A stretch of 64,000 nucleotides of DNA, taken from the NCBI GenBank assembly GCA_002336915.1, contig DDET01000047.1, forward strand, positions 62,001-126,000. The letters run 5' to 3'. Positions 26,358-34,323 of the stretch are shown here, in pieces. The notes under the pieces are model-generated. The model did not search any database and was not told the DNA's origin. It was given only the letters and a program-made list of their open reading frames with translations. Within the stretch, counting starts at the first letter, position 1; every line of letters starts with the position of its first letter. Made by a program: the position numbers and the translations under genes. The DNA is from Bacteroidetes bacterium UBA1947 (lineage in GTDB: Bacteria; Bacteroidota; Bacteroidia; Chitinophagales; Chitinophagaceae).

Positions 26358-26458
26358 CATGCCCAAAATCCGCTCTGGCATTGAATTTCATGCAGTTTCG
26401 TTAACCTCTCTTTCTACCTCAGGGCTTTGGGCTTCTAATACATTCCGCCTCTTTTACT

Positions 26459-26476
26459 TAGTCCACTACGTAGACC
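26459..26476 (+). repeat. Left copy of an 18-bp near-identical terminal motif (candidate integrase arm site)
   Basis: TAGTCCACTACGTAGACC; the right copy at 49279-49296 differs in one base and has the same orientation. A shorter TAGTCCA recurs at 26492-26498. Placed 138 bases inside attL, upstream of int. Confidence 0.55.
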
Positions 26477-26559
26477 AACGATCTGGGAAAGTAGTCCATA
26501 CTTTTTTTGTAATACGAAATACTCCAGACCACCCCATTTTTCACCTCAATTACGCATCC

Positions 26560-27771
26560 ATGCTTGATTATAAAATTAGTTTCTATATCCGCACCAATAG
26601 GAAGGGTACAGATGGAACAGTACCTATTTATTACCGGCTGTGGGTACTGAAAGAAAAGCTTGAGAACTCTACCGGCCAACATGTAGCATCAAAGAACTGG
26701 GACAGCAAACATCAGAAGGCTTTGAAATGCCCGGAGGCCAAACTTATCAATGAAGTACTACATACTATTAAAACTGACCTGGTAAAAGCGATTACAACCA
26801 TCCACTTAAGCGGGACAGAAGTATCTGTGGAAAACATAAAGAAGGTGCTGAAAGGTGAGGCTGTACAAGAGGCCTATTACCTCATAAAGGTCACCACTGA
26901 ACATAACATGATGTTCGAAAAACAAGTGGGTATAAAGTACAGCCAAGGCAGTTACAAGAATTATAAGACTACCCTGGCATTCCTAAAAGAGTTTGTGCAG
27001 CACCAGTATCGTAGGCAGGATATCCCTTTGAAGGACGTCACCCAGAAGTTATGTGAACAGTATTTTATATGGCTAACCACTGAAAAAACCAGCAAGCAAA
27101 ACGGGGCAGCCAAACATTTACAGCGTCTGAAGAAGATCATTAACTATGCCGTCAGGATGGGGTACATTACCACTAATCCTATACAGTCATATTCTATCGT
27201 CATGAAATCAGTACCGAGGGTGGCATTGACATGGGAGGAGATAATAAAGATTCAGGAACTGCAGCTACAGACGGATGTACTGAAGAAAATCAGAGACATA
27301 TTTATTTTCCAAGTGTTTACAGGCCTTCCGTATGCTGATATTAAAGTCTTCAGCCAACAGCACCTTATGAAAGGTATAGATGGCAAGTTCTGGATTAGAA
27401 TGGAAAGAACAAAAACACACAATACTTTCACTGTCCCGCTGCTGCCGGTGGCCCTGCACATCCTAAAACAGTATATGACCTTTCCGAGGGCAGTTGACAC
27501 TCCGATCTTCCCGGTATTATCTAATCAAAAGATGAACCAAAACCTTAAGGTGATACAGGAAATTGCCGGCATTAGCAAGAGTCTTCATACCCACCTCCCC
27601 AGGCATACTTTTGCAAGTACGGTCACCCTCCTTAATGGTGTACCAATAGAGACAGTGTCCAAAATGTTAGGCCATTCCAAGCTGACAATGACCCAAACTT
27701 ATGCCAAGGTTGGTGAGCTGAAAATTGCAGGAGACATGTCCTTTTTGGAGAAGAAGCTTAGCAAAAAATAG
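26560..27771 (+). CDS. int: Tyrosine recombinase (integrase) of the element
   Basis: 403 residues from ATG 26560. An upstream extension to 26272 would start inside the tRNA and read through the terminator. Residues 1-100 are the arm-binding domain (L-D-Y-K-I-S-F-Y-I-R start, usual for this phylum), then a SAM-like core-binding domain at about 110-215, then the catalytic domain. The box II segment is H-L-P-R-H-T-F-A-S, the late histidine is in M-L-G-H, and the nucleophile tyrosine is in T-M-T-Q-T-Y-A-K. At box I, where the first arginine normally follows T-G-L, this protein has T-G-L-P-Y-A-D-I. It catalyses integration at tRNA-Pro. Confidence 0.92.
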   Translation: MLDYKISFYIRTNRKGTDGTVPIYYRLWVLKEKLENSTGQHVASKNWDSKHQKALKCPEAKLINEVLHTIKTDLVKAITTIHLSGTEVSVENIKKVLKGEAVQEAYYLIKVTTEHNMMFEKQVGIKYSQGSYKNYKTTLAFLKEFVQHQYRRQDIPLKDVTQKLCEQYFIWLTTEKTSKQNGAAKHLQRLKKIINYAVRMGYITTNPIQSYSIVMKSVPRVALTWEEIIKIQELQLQTDVLKKIRDIFIFQVFTGLPYADIKVFSQQHLMKGIDGKFWIRMERTKTHNTFTVPLLPVALHILKQYMTFPRAVDTPIFPVLSNQKMNQNLKVIQEIAGISKSLHTHLPRHTFASTVTLLNGVPIETVSKMLGHSKLTMTQTYAKVGELKIAGDMSFLEKKLSKK

Positions 27772-27910
27772 GCCTTTGAAATTATCCCGTCAAGGCCTAA
27801 CTTCATATTTCATAGTGATAGGGTTTATAGGGGCTGGTCTGTTCTCAGACTGGCTTTTTTATTTTCATGAAAAATGTACTTTCATTCCCAATACTAAAAC
27901 CGCTCACTGT

Positions 27911-29239
27911 ATGGCAGATAAGATAATTATGAAGGGAGAATTCTTTATCCCAGAAAAACCTGATAACTTATTGTTTGGTCGCCTTATGATCTATGACACG
28001 GGTAGAATGGCTGTTGTTTTGGACAAGGTTCTGCATAATGATTATGACATAAGAGGAATCGATATTATTAACGGTCAATCCCATGTAGACGGTGAGCTCT
28101 TCAGTTTGGTAAACTGTTTTTACTCACATTCGAGCAATAATGAGTATTACTATATCGTAAACGAATTATATAAGGGCAGTTGGATAGACACAGCTTTCAG
28201 CTCTGAATATACCAAGGTAACTGCAAGTATCACTGGCTTATCACTATGGCTTGATGAAAGATCGCATGACACAGAATATAAAGATGGCCACAGTATCATA
28301 ACAGTATATCCACCTAAGGATTTCACGTTTAGTATAGATGAGAGCACTGACCTAATTCTATATTTTGAATCATTGAGTCACTGGACAAGGGAAGAACTAA
28401 AGATAGTTTCGGAAACTTACTTTGCCATCCAATCTAAAGGTCTGTTGTCCAGAAAAGTTCTGTTTCAGCATATGGTTACTTTCCGGAATTTTCTAAGCTT
28501 ATTTTTACGTGAGGTACCTAACATAAAGACCATTACCTTCAGAAAAACAGTATCAGAAAAGCATGAATATATCGAACTTCATTTGAGGGTTGGCAAACCG
28601 CAGGAGATCATAAACCCAACTGACCGTTTAATACGGATTGGGGAAATGAGTGCATCCCTAAGAGACATGCTACCTGAATGGTATAGCCAGGCATCTTATT
28701 TTGATGAAATCGTTGCATTACTTATAGCAAGTAGGGAGACCGAATTGGCCGAAGCCTCATTTTTAGAAGCAGCCAAAGCTCTGGAACTTATTCACAAGTA
28801 CTTCCTACTAAAGGATGATGTTTCTCTCCGCGCCCAAATCCAAAAAATCATGTCTGATAATGGTATTGGACAAACTGGCACCGGCAAGAAATGGACGCAA
28901 CGTATGGTATATACCCATCTTTGGGAAAAGGTGAAGAATATTCCATATTTCTCCAAGAACTTTACTAACCCATACTCGTTTGTAGAGGCCTTAAATGAAA
29001 CAAGAAACTATTATACACACTATGGCAAGAAAAGCTCGAATGTCTGGACACCGAACAAACTTGCGTACAAAACAATGGCCATTCGTTTAATGGCTAAAGC
29101 CTTAATTCTTGTTTGCCTTAAGTGTCCACCTCAAATAATTGATAAGATCATCAATGCAGCTGGAGCAATGTTGTATTTACAACTGGACTATGAATCCAAT
29201 CCATATTCCATATATAGTATAGTTGGCAGCGATAGCTAA
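27911..29239 (+). CDS. ApeA-like HEPN-domain protein, copy 1
   Basis: 442 residues. The N-terminal region (about 1-220) starts G-E-F-F-I-P...F-G-R-L-M-I and resembles the beta-rich ApeA N-terminal domain. The C-terminal region carries a HEPN RNase motif R365-N-Y-Y-T-H370. HEPN ribonucleases of this type (ApeA) act in abortive anti-phage defence by cutting RNA. A close paralogue lies at 31806-33140, with its motif at R362/H367. ATG 27911 is chosen because the upstream frame overlaps int and has no family content. Its stop overlaps that of the minus-strand gene 29236-29604. Defence role is inferred from family and context. Confidence 0.8.
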   Translation: MADKIIMKGEFFIPEKPDNLLFGRLMIYDTGRMAVVLDKVLHNDYDIRGIDIINGQSHVDGELFSLVNCFYSHSSNNEYYYIVNELYKGSWIDTAFSSEYTKVTASITGLSLWLDERSHDTEYKDGHSIITVYPPKDFTFSIDESTDLILYFESLSHWTREELKIVSETYFAIQSKGLLSRKVLFQHMVTFRNFLSLFLREVPNIKTITFRKTVSEKHEYIELHLRVGKPQEIINPTDRLIRIGEMSASLRDMLPEWYSQASYFDEIVALLIASRETELAEASFLEAAKALELIHKYFLLKDDVSLRAQIQKIMSDNGIGQTGTGKKWTQRMVYTHLWEKVKNIPYFSKNFTNPYSFVEALNETRNYYTHYGKKSSNVWTPNKLAYKTMAIRLMAKALILVCLKCPPQIIDKIINAAGAMLYLQLDYESNPYSIYSIVGSDS

Positions 29240-29604
29240 CTATTTTTGAGACATTGAATGAGCTTCTTGGATTCATTAATCTGGTTGGCATACCCTAATC
29301 CTGTACGTGTCTTGATGAAGGCCATAATTATTATTTCGAGTATGAAAAGTTGAGAGAAGTATGTCAGTTCCCCAGGCTTGCTTGTTTTGGAAATACAGGA
29401 CTGAGCCTTTACACAAAAGCCTTCTATCGTATCCATATTGTAGTCCTTGTACTCAATATACTTGCTTAGATGTTCTACAAGTTCTCTACCAAACTTTTCG
29501 AAATACTGTGGTTCAGTTGGCCTATAATCACGAAAATAACTACCAACCAATGCATGCAGGTTTTTACCCGTAATGGGGGCTTTCTCATAATGTGGAAGGT
29601 TCAT
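29236..29604 (-). CDS. Small protein of unknown function, paired with a nuclease gene
   Basis: 122 residues, no signal peptide, one weakly hydrophobic stretch near residues 82-96 (F-S-Q-L-F-I-L-E-I-I-I-M-A-F). I do not recognise a family. Its start overlaps the stop of the upstream nuclease gene (ATGA at 29601-29604), so the two are made together. It is convergent with the first HEPN gene, sharing a CTAA in which both stops overlap. It could be a partner or regulator of the nuclease. Confidence 0.65.
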   Translation of the reverse strand: MNLPHYEKAPITGKNLHALVGSYFRDYRPTEPQYFEKFGRELVEHLSKYIEYKDYNMDTIEGFCVKAQSCISKTSKPGELTYFSQLFILEIIIMAFIKTRTGLGYANQINESKKLIQCLKNS

Positions 29605-30248
29605 ATCTCTTCTTGATTTAAGGGTGACAATTTACTATGACTCAGCACTGTCTGGTTGAGGGAGTTTTTAGCTTTAATTTCCTGACACAGACTTTCATAG
29701 GACACTGCCTCAGTAAGTTTCTTTAATGACTTAAGGGTAATTGAATGCTGGCTCCTTTCATAATTGTTGAGTCCAGAGGTGGGGACTACGTAAAACTCCC
29801 ATTGATCAAGGTTCATTGGATCAACAGTTTGCTTGTCCTCATGGTGCAGCAGACAGAAAACATACACATCGGCGTGTCTTTTAGCCACTTTTTCTTGTCT
29901 GTTACTGGTACTGTCCCAATATAGGAATGGCTTTATGCTAAACGATATCTTGGAAAGGGCCTGCTGGTTCCAGGACTGAAGATAAGCAGCCGATTTAATT
30001 TCCAGCTTAATACCGTCCGGGGTAGTTAGGTCAAAAGCACTCCATTCCTCTCTGGGTTTCGTTACATCAATTCTTGTGGCGCTGGCTACAATGAACTCAG
30101 CAAAAACACCCCTGGTAGCGTTACTTAGAAGGTCAGAGCTACACCATCTCCAAAATTGGATTAATGAAGTTCCCATCCCTTTATTAGCTAAGGTTAGCTC
30201 TTCCTCACCTGACTTTGTTAACACCTTTATTCTTCCTAAGTTGCTCAT
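29601..30248 (-). CDS. PD-(D/E)XK nuclease-like protein
   Basis: 215 residues from ATG 30248 (an upstream ATG at 30272 adds eight unlikely residues). The catalytic pattern is visible: a helix with A-E-F-I-V, D in A-F-D-L-T-T-P, then L-E-I-K on the next strand, followed by S-A-A-Y-L-Q-S-W. This matches a nuclease family seen in defence islands. It lacks any DNA-recognition or helicase domain. It heads a two-gene minus-strand unit divergent from the next nuclease gene, with 53 bases between the starts. Target is unknown. Confidence 0.72.
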   Translation of the reverse strand: MSNLGRIKVLTKSGEEELTLANKGMGTSLIQFWRWCSSDLLSNATRGVFAEFIVASATRIDVTKPREEWSAFDLTTPDGIKLEIKSAAYLQSWNQQALSKISFSIKPFLYWDSTSNRQEKVAKRHADVYVFCLLHHEDKQTVDPMNLDQWEFYVVPTSGLNNYERSQHSITLKSLKKLTEAVSYESLCQEIKAKNSLNQTVLSHSKLSPLNQEEI

Positions 30249-30301
30249 GTAAACAAATATATTAATAAACATCTATTTTTGCCATCGAGAACCTGAAATG
30301 C

Positions 30302-31195
30302 ATGAAGAAGCCTATACCGTATATCAATGATAATAGAGCCGATCCTACGGGCTTTAAAGCAAGAGCAAGGGCACACCAATCTACGTTCAGAGAAAATTGT
30401 ATGTCGGTTGACTTCGTCGACCTTTATGGGACCAAGATATCAATTGAGGATGGGCACGTAGGGATGAAAAATTTCCACCCTTGTGTTCATGACCTTGTTA
30501 AGACAAGATATCCAAGAAAGAGGACGACTCTTTACTGTGACATTTTACGAAGCGAGCATATTCCATTTAATCTTTTTGGCCCTCTGATCTACCATAAGGA
30601 AGTATTGGTTAAGGTCTTGAACTGTTATATGAATAATACGGTGTGCTCGATTGTCAAGCTGGAAATTGAGTTCGCGCCCAAACCTAAAATAAGCCACCTA
30701 AATGATGCTACCTCATTTGATACATACATAGAGTATAATCACAAAGATGGTAACCTGGGTGCAATTGGAGTTGAGGTTAAGTACACAGAAGGGGATTACA
30801 AAATAGGGGTTAAGGAAGCAATTGAAGTTGCAGACACTGGGAGCCTATACTGGTCGGTAACTAAGGAAAGCGGGCTGTATCAGCCTGTTAGTTATTCGGT
30901 ATTAGTAACTGACAGATTTAGGCAGATATGGAGAAACCATATGCTGGGGGAAAGCATGAAACAAATCCCTAAGGCCAGAATCAAACATTTTACCCTGCTA
31001 ATGGTCTACCCGGAGGGGAACAGCCATATGGGAACGGCAGCGCTTGAATACCGGCGGTTACTGAAAGAGAACATGGATCTGAAATTCCAACCTGTTACAT
31101 TCCAGTCCTTTTTGCAGACCTGCGAAAAGTATAGCACAAAGCCGGAACTTGAGGAATGGCTGGCATGGTGCAAGTTGCGCTACCTTCATGACTAA
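30302..31195 (+). CDS. Putative restriction endonuclease, PGN_0703-like PD-(D/E)XK
   Basis: 297 residues. The nuclease core is an acidic residue in S-F-D-T-Y-I-E-Y, then G-A-I-G-V-E-V-K-Y (E-x-K) about 15 residues later, and a downstream W-R-N-H-M-L helix. This arrangement is that of the PGN_0703-like putative restriction endonucleases. No methyltransferase is directly adjacent; the hsdM operon begins 3 kb further on. It starts a plus-strand run of nuclease, orf200 and HEPN copy 2, with gaps of 15 bases and an overlap, suggesting one operon. Function is by family resemblance only. Confidence 0.7.
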   Translation: MKKPIPYINDNRADPTGFKARARAHQSTFRENCMSVDFVDLYGTKISIEDGHVGMKNFHPCVHDLVKTRYPRKRTTLYCDILRSEHIPFNLFGPLIYHKEVLVKVLNCYMNNTVCSIVKLEIEFAPKPKISHLNDATSFDTYIEYNHKDGNLGAIGVEVKYTEGDYKIGVKEAIEVADTGSLYWSVTKESGLYQPVSYSVLVTDRFRQIWRNHMLGESMKQIPKARIKHFTLLMVYPEGNSHMGTAALEYRRLLKENMDLKFQPVTFQSFLQTCEKYSTKPELEEWLAWCKLRYLHD

Positions 31196-31210
31196 TCCGT
31201 ATATTCAGAT

Positions 31211-31813
31211 ATGGTTGCCAATCAATTACTAATTACTATCGACAAAGTTGAGGAGACTGATCCTGAAGCCTTTATAAGATATTGGAAGAACTTGTACGAC
31301 TATAAGAATGGCCAACTTTATGATGACCATATTTCAGTCAAAGAATTTGATAGCTCGAGTATAAGAAAGCTGTACAAGTGGAAAAATGGAATGAACCTTA
31401 GTATTAAAAAGCAGACCAGTATTGAAGAGAAACTGATTGGCAGGCTGGAAACAATTAACAAGTTGAGGTTCCATTTTGATGAAGACCTCTTCCGAAGTAC
31501 ATTCACAGATGTCTCACCTATCTGGAGGATATTTTTACGGCATATCATAAGTCCAGGCATGTTTCCGATCTTTGACCAGCACGTCTATAGGGCTTATAAA
31601 TTTATCATAGGTGGCGGAATTATTGAAATACCTAATAACAGAGCTAAGGAATTAGCCTATACGAAAGAGTATCTTCCTTTTTATAAGAGATTGAGAGGGT
31701 CTGCAGCTTCTTGCACGGATAAAGAAACAGACGAGGCGTTATGGGCATTCGGTAAATTCCTTAGTCGCTATTCAAACATCTTTCTAAGCCCCAGTAATAG
31801 AAATCATGGCTGA
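31211..31813 (+). CDS. Unknown protein with an I-F-D-Q-H-V motif
   Basis: 200 residues, mostly helical, no membrane segment. A block W-R-I-F-L-R-H-I-I-S-P-G followed by F-P-I-F-D-Q-H-V-Y-R-A (about residues 102-128) is reminiscent of the helix-hairpin-helix DNA-glycosylase-like fold, where such a D-x-H sits after the hairpin. I cannot place it in a named family. It overlaps the start of HEPN copy 2 by eight bases, so it is translationally coupled to it and may be part of the same system. Confidence 0.68.
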   Translation: MVANQLLITIDKVEETDPEAFIRYWKNLYDYKNGQLYDDHISVKEFDSSSIRKLYKWKNGMNLSIKKQTSIEEKLIGRLETINKLRFHFDEDLFRSTFTDVSPIWRIFLRHIISPGMFPIFDQHVYRAYKFIIGGGIIEIPNNRAKELAYTKEYLPFYKRLRGSAASCTDKETDEALWAFGKFLSRYSNIFLSPSNRNHG

Positions 31814-33140
31814 AAATACAAACGATTTAGACGTAATAGAAGGAGTCTTCTTTTCAGTTGATGCTCCGGAAGCAACCTGGAAAGGAACATTCCATTTCTC
31901 GAAAGAAGGAAGAAAGATTCTTGCCTTAGAAAGCATTGATATGTTTTATGCAGACATCCCTAAGACATATAATTGTATATACGGAGAAGATTCCGTTACC
32001 GGTGAAAGAGTAAGTTTGGTTAACTGCTCACAAATGCAGTTTTGGCCCGATCTTCAATATCTCGTTTATGAAGTTTATAAAGGTGAATGGGTAGAAGCAG
32101 TCAACAAAGATGGCTATTCTGCTGTAACTCTATCGTTAGCAGGTTTAGCACAGTGGCTTCAATCCAAGGCAGCATCATCAATGGAGAGAAATCAACTCCT
32201 GGAATATCCACTTAATATTGACGAATCGCGACAGCTTATTCTAAAGCCTAATACAAAGTATGTAGACCAAGGCCACCAAAAGGTACTGATTGAAGATACC
32301 CTAATAACATTAAAGTCGTTAAGGCCAACATCACGCATAAACCTCTTTCGGGACATAACCTCAATTCGTAATTTTTTAACGGTTTTATTAACAGAACAGC
32401 CTTCTATCAAATCGATTTGGTTCCATAAACTTGATAGCACGTCTACAGAGCTTTTCATCAACTATCCTCCTCCTCTTGATGAGAGTTCGTATTTTCAGAA
32501 GAAAGTTCGTTTTGAAGACTTGGAGCCACTACTGGAAGACAGTTTACGGATCTGGTTTAAAAGCATGATAAATTTCGATGAGATTCTTGAGCTTTATACA
32601 TCTACAAAACAGCTGATTTTTGCTGAAACCTCTTTTACGGAAATAGCAAAGGTTCTGGAACTAATACATAAATATTTTTATGAGCCAGACGATGCTGAAG
32701 AGAACAAGATTTTGAGGGAAAAGGTAGTCTCGCTTATGGAGGCTCAAGGGATTGGAGAAAAAGGAAAAACTAAAAGATGGACTCAAAGGATGAGGTATAC
32801 TCATTTATGGGTAGAGCTTGAAAAAATGGAGTTCTTCAAAAATCATTGGACCAAACCGTACGTGTATATCCAAATGCTTAACGAGTCCAGAAACTATTAT
32901 ACCCATTATCGTGAAAACAAGCATGAAGTGAAACATAAGAACATCCGTCTTGTATGGACTGCCAATCAGTTATTTTATAAAAACAATGAGTTGAGAATGT
33001 GGGCTAAGGCATTACTTTTAGCTGCTCTTGGAATTCCACACTATTTAGTAAGTACCCTAATCTGGGCTCAAAACCAACAGTATTTGCATATTGATTATGA
33101 GGCTAACCCTTATTCTATAGACAGCTTAGAATTTGATTGA
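31806..33140 (+). CDS. ApeA-like HEPN-domain protein, copy 2
   Basis: 444 residues, colinear with the 27911-29239 protein. Shared marks are the V-S-L-V-N-C block near residue 70, E-V-Y-K-G-E-W, I-A-K-V-L-E-L-I-H-K-Y-F, W-T-Q-R-M-R-Y-T-H-L-W and the HEPN motif R362-N-Y-Y-T-H367. The C-terminal I-D-Y-E-A-N-P-Y-S-I is also shared. The two proteins differ over most positions, so this is old divergence rather than recent duplication. The start overlaps orf200. Expected role is RNA cleavage on phage infection. Confidence 0.8.
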   Translation: MAENTNDLDVIEGVFFSVDAPEATWKGTFHFSKEGRKILALESIDMFYADIPKTYNCIYGEDSVTGERVSLVNCSQMQFWPDLQYLVYEVYKGEWVEAVNKDGYSAVTLSLAGLAQWLQSKAASSMERNQLLEYPLNIDESRQLILKPNTKYVDQGHQKVLIEDTLITLKSLRPTSRINLFRDITSIRNFLTVLLTEQPSIKSIWFHKLDSTSTELFINYPPPLDESSYFQKKVRFEDLEPLLEDSLRIWFKSMINFDEILELYTSTKQLIFAETSFTEIAKVLELIHKYFYEPDDAEENKILREKVVSLMEAQGIGEKGKTKRWTQRMRYTHLWVELEKMEFFKNHWTKPYVYIQMLNESRNYYTHYRENKHEVKHKNIRLVWTANQLFYKNNELRMWAKALLLAALGIPHYLVSTLIWAQNQQYLHIDYEANPYSIDSLEFD

Positions 33141-33167
33141 CGTAAAGTAATACTTACAGTGTTATAC

Positions 33168-33470
33168 TTATCTTCCTTGTCGTTTGGGATTACATGTGCC
33201 GCATTCCTTTCCAAACCCTTCCATAGCAGGTTTCTTCGTCCTAACCCACTTTTGTAGATCTTTAAGATTATCAGAGCAGATTTTCACGTATTGCCTTGTG
33301 GTAAAAGCTCCGGCATTTCTATGAGATGTAATATGCCGACAACCAGCCGTGTGTAACACGCAGTAGCTACTCGCTAAATTCTTATGAGTATTGACTACAT
33401 AACCGTTAGGATTGTCGCTGATCCACTTGGTATAGCCATCCTCATTGTCGATAAATTCTATAGCTGGCAT
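33168..33470 (-). CDS. Small Cys/His-containing protein of unknown function
   Basis: 100 residues. N-G-Y-V-V-N-T, then Y-C-V-L-H-T-A-G-C-R-H-I, A-F-T-T-R-Q-Y-V-K-I-C and a C-terminal C-G-T-C. The spaced cysteines and histidine could bind zinc. Similar H-x-x-x-C and Y-x-K-x-C proteins occur in many bacteria, often near defence genes, with no known function. It is convergent with HEPN copy 2, 27 bases away. It could belong to that unit or be independent. Confidence 0.6.
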   Translation of the reverse strand: MPAIEFIDNEDGYTKWISDNPNGYVVNTHKNLASSYCVLHTAGCRHITSHRNAGAFTTRQYVKICSDNLKDLQKWVRTKKPAMEGFGKECGTCNPKRQGR

Positions 33471-34323
33471 AACTCGTTCTTTTGTTGTAAATATATCAAA
33501 AGATGCTAAGAGGCTGTCAAATTTGGCGGAAAGCTATGACCTGGACTAAGCCTATACCGATGCATTCTTCCCTACAGGCTTAGGCCTCGGCTACTACTTT
33601 GGTGAGAAGGCCTTAGGGAAGAACTGAGAATACAGAGCATCCCCCTGCAAGGATGAAAATCCAAGTTTAGGTTAGTGGTTTTTTTAATACCAACACCTGT
33701 TATCTTACAATTTCACAAAGGCTGTACGTCAGGGAACTAAGACTATCCCTTTACACCCACATGGCAACTGATCTCTTTAGCTTTGCTTATCCGTTACGCC
33801 GGACCGATCATCCCGATATTAAACCTATAGTCTTACGGCTTAATACTTATCAATCGGAATCAGTTACCACCCCAATGCTTATATGTAAGACGTTTTGTAC
33901 TTATCGGGGACACCTTGCCCGTTATGTTTCTCTTTTATTGCAAGAGTACAGATTACTACCCAACGTCTGGACCTCTAACTATCCTTTGGGACCCTCGAGG
34001 CCGTTCACATTCTGTATAGAAATACAGAGAGGAGTACTATATAATATAAGACATTTAGTGGTGTTGGGCAATAAGAGCCGATTTTTGTGCGCAAAATGTT
34101 GAAAACTATTTAGCAAGTCCTTATTATTGTATGTGACAGGCAGTCTATGATTATTCATGAACAGCCAATTTAGAAATTTAAATACCTGGTCATTTTTTTG
34201 CAGCCAGTATTATATATAATAGCTATAACCAACGAGTCCCTGTTTTTTAGCCCTAATTCATTTGCTTTCCCCCTCAAATTTACTACCTTACCCCTCCCAA
34301 ATTGGGTTATCCCTCTATTATTA
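33471..34323. other. About 850-base gap with inverted repeats and no convincing gene
   Basis: Between the HEPN module and the R-M operon. CTAAGCCT (33546-33553) pairs with AGGCTTAG (33576-33583). CTTCCCT (33567-33573) pairs with AGGGAAG (33615-33621). A GGAT-GAAA-ATCC hairpin lies at 33651-33662. In one frame 33547-33624 reads as a barrel-like fragment (F-F-P-T-G-L-G-L-G-Y-Y-F), which may be a gene remnant. A 113-codon frame at 33761-34102 has no family features. The hsdM promoter must lie in the right part; no exact TAnnTTTG with spaced TTG is obvious. Confidence 0.45.

Noticed and set aside
26272..26559. N-terminal extension of the integrase
   Set aside because: It starts inside the tRNA, passes through the terminator and arm motif, and its residues do not resemble an integrase arm domain.
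27725..27910. N-terminal extension of the first HEPN protein
   Set aside because: It overlaps the integrase end and has no counterpart in the second HEPN copy.
33761..34102. 113-codon plus-strand frame in the gap before hsdM
   Set aside because: Amino-acid use is unlike the neighbours, no motif and no start context. Kept only as part of the gap.
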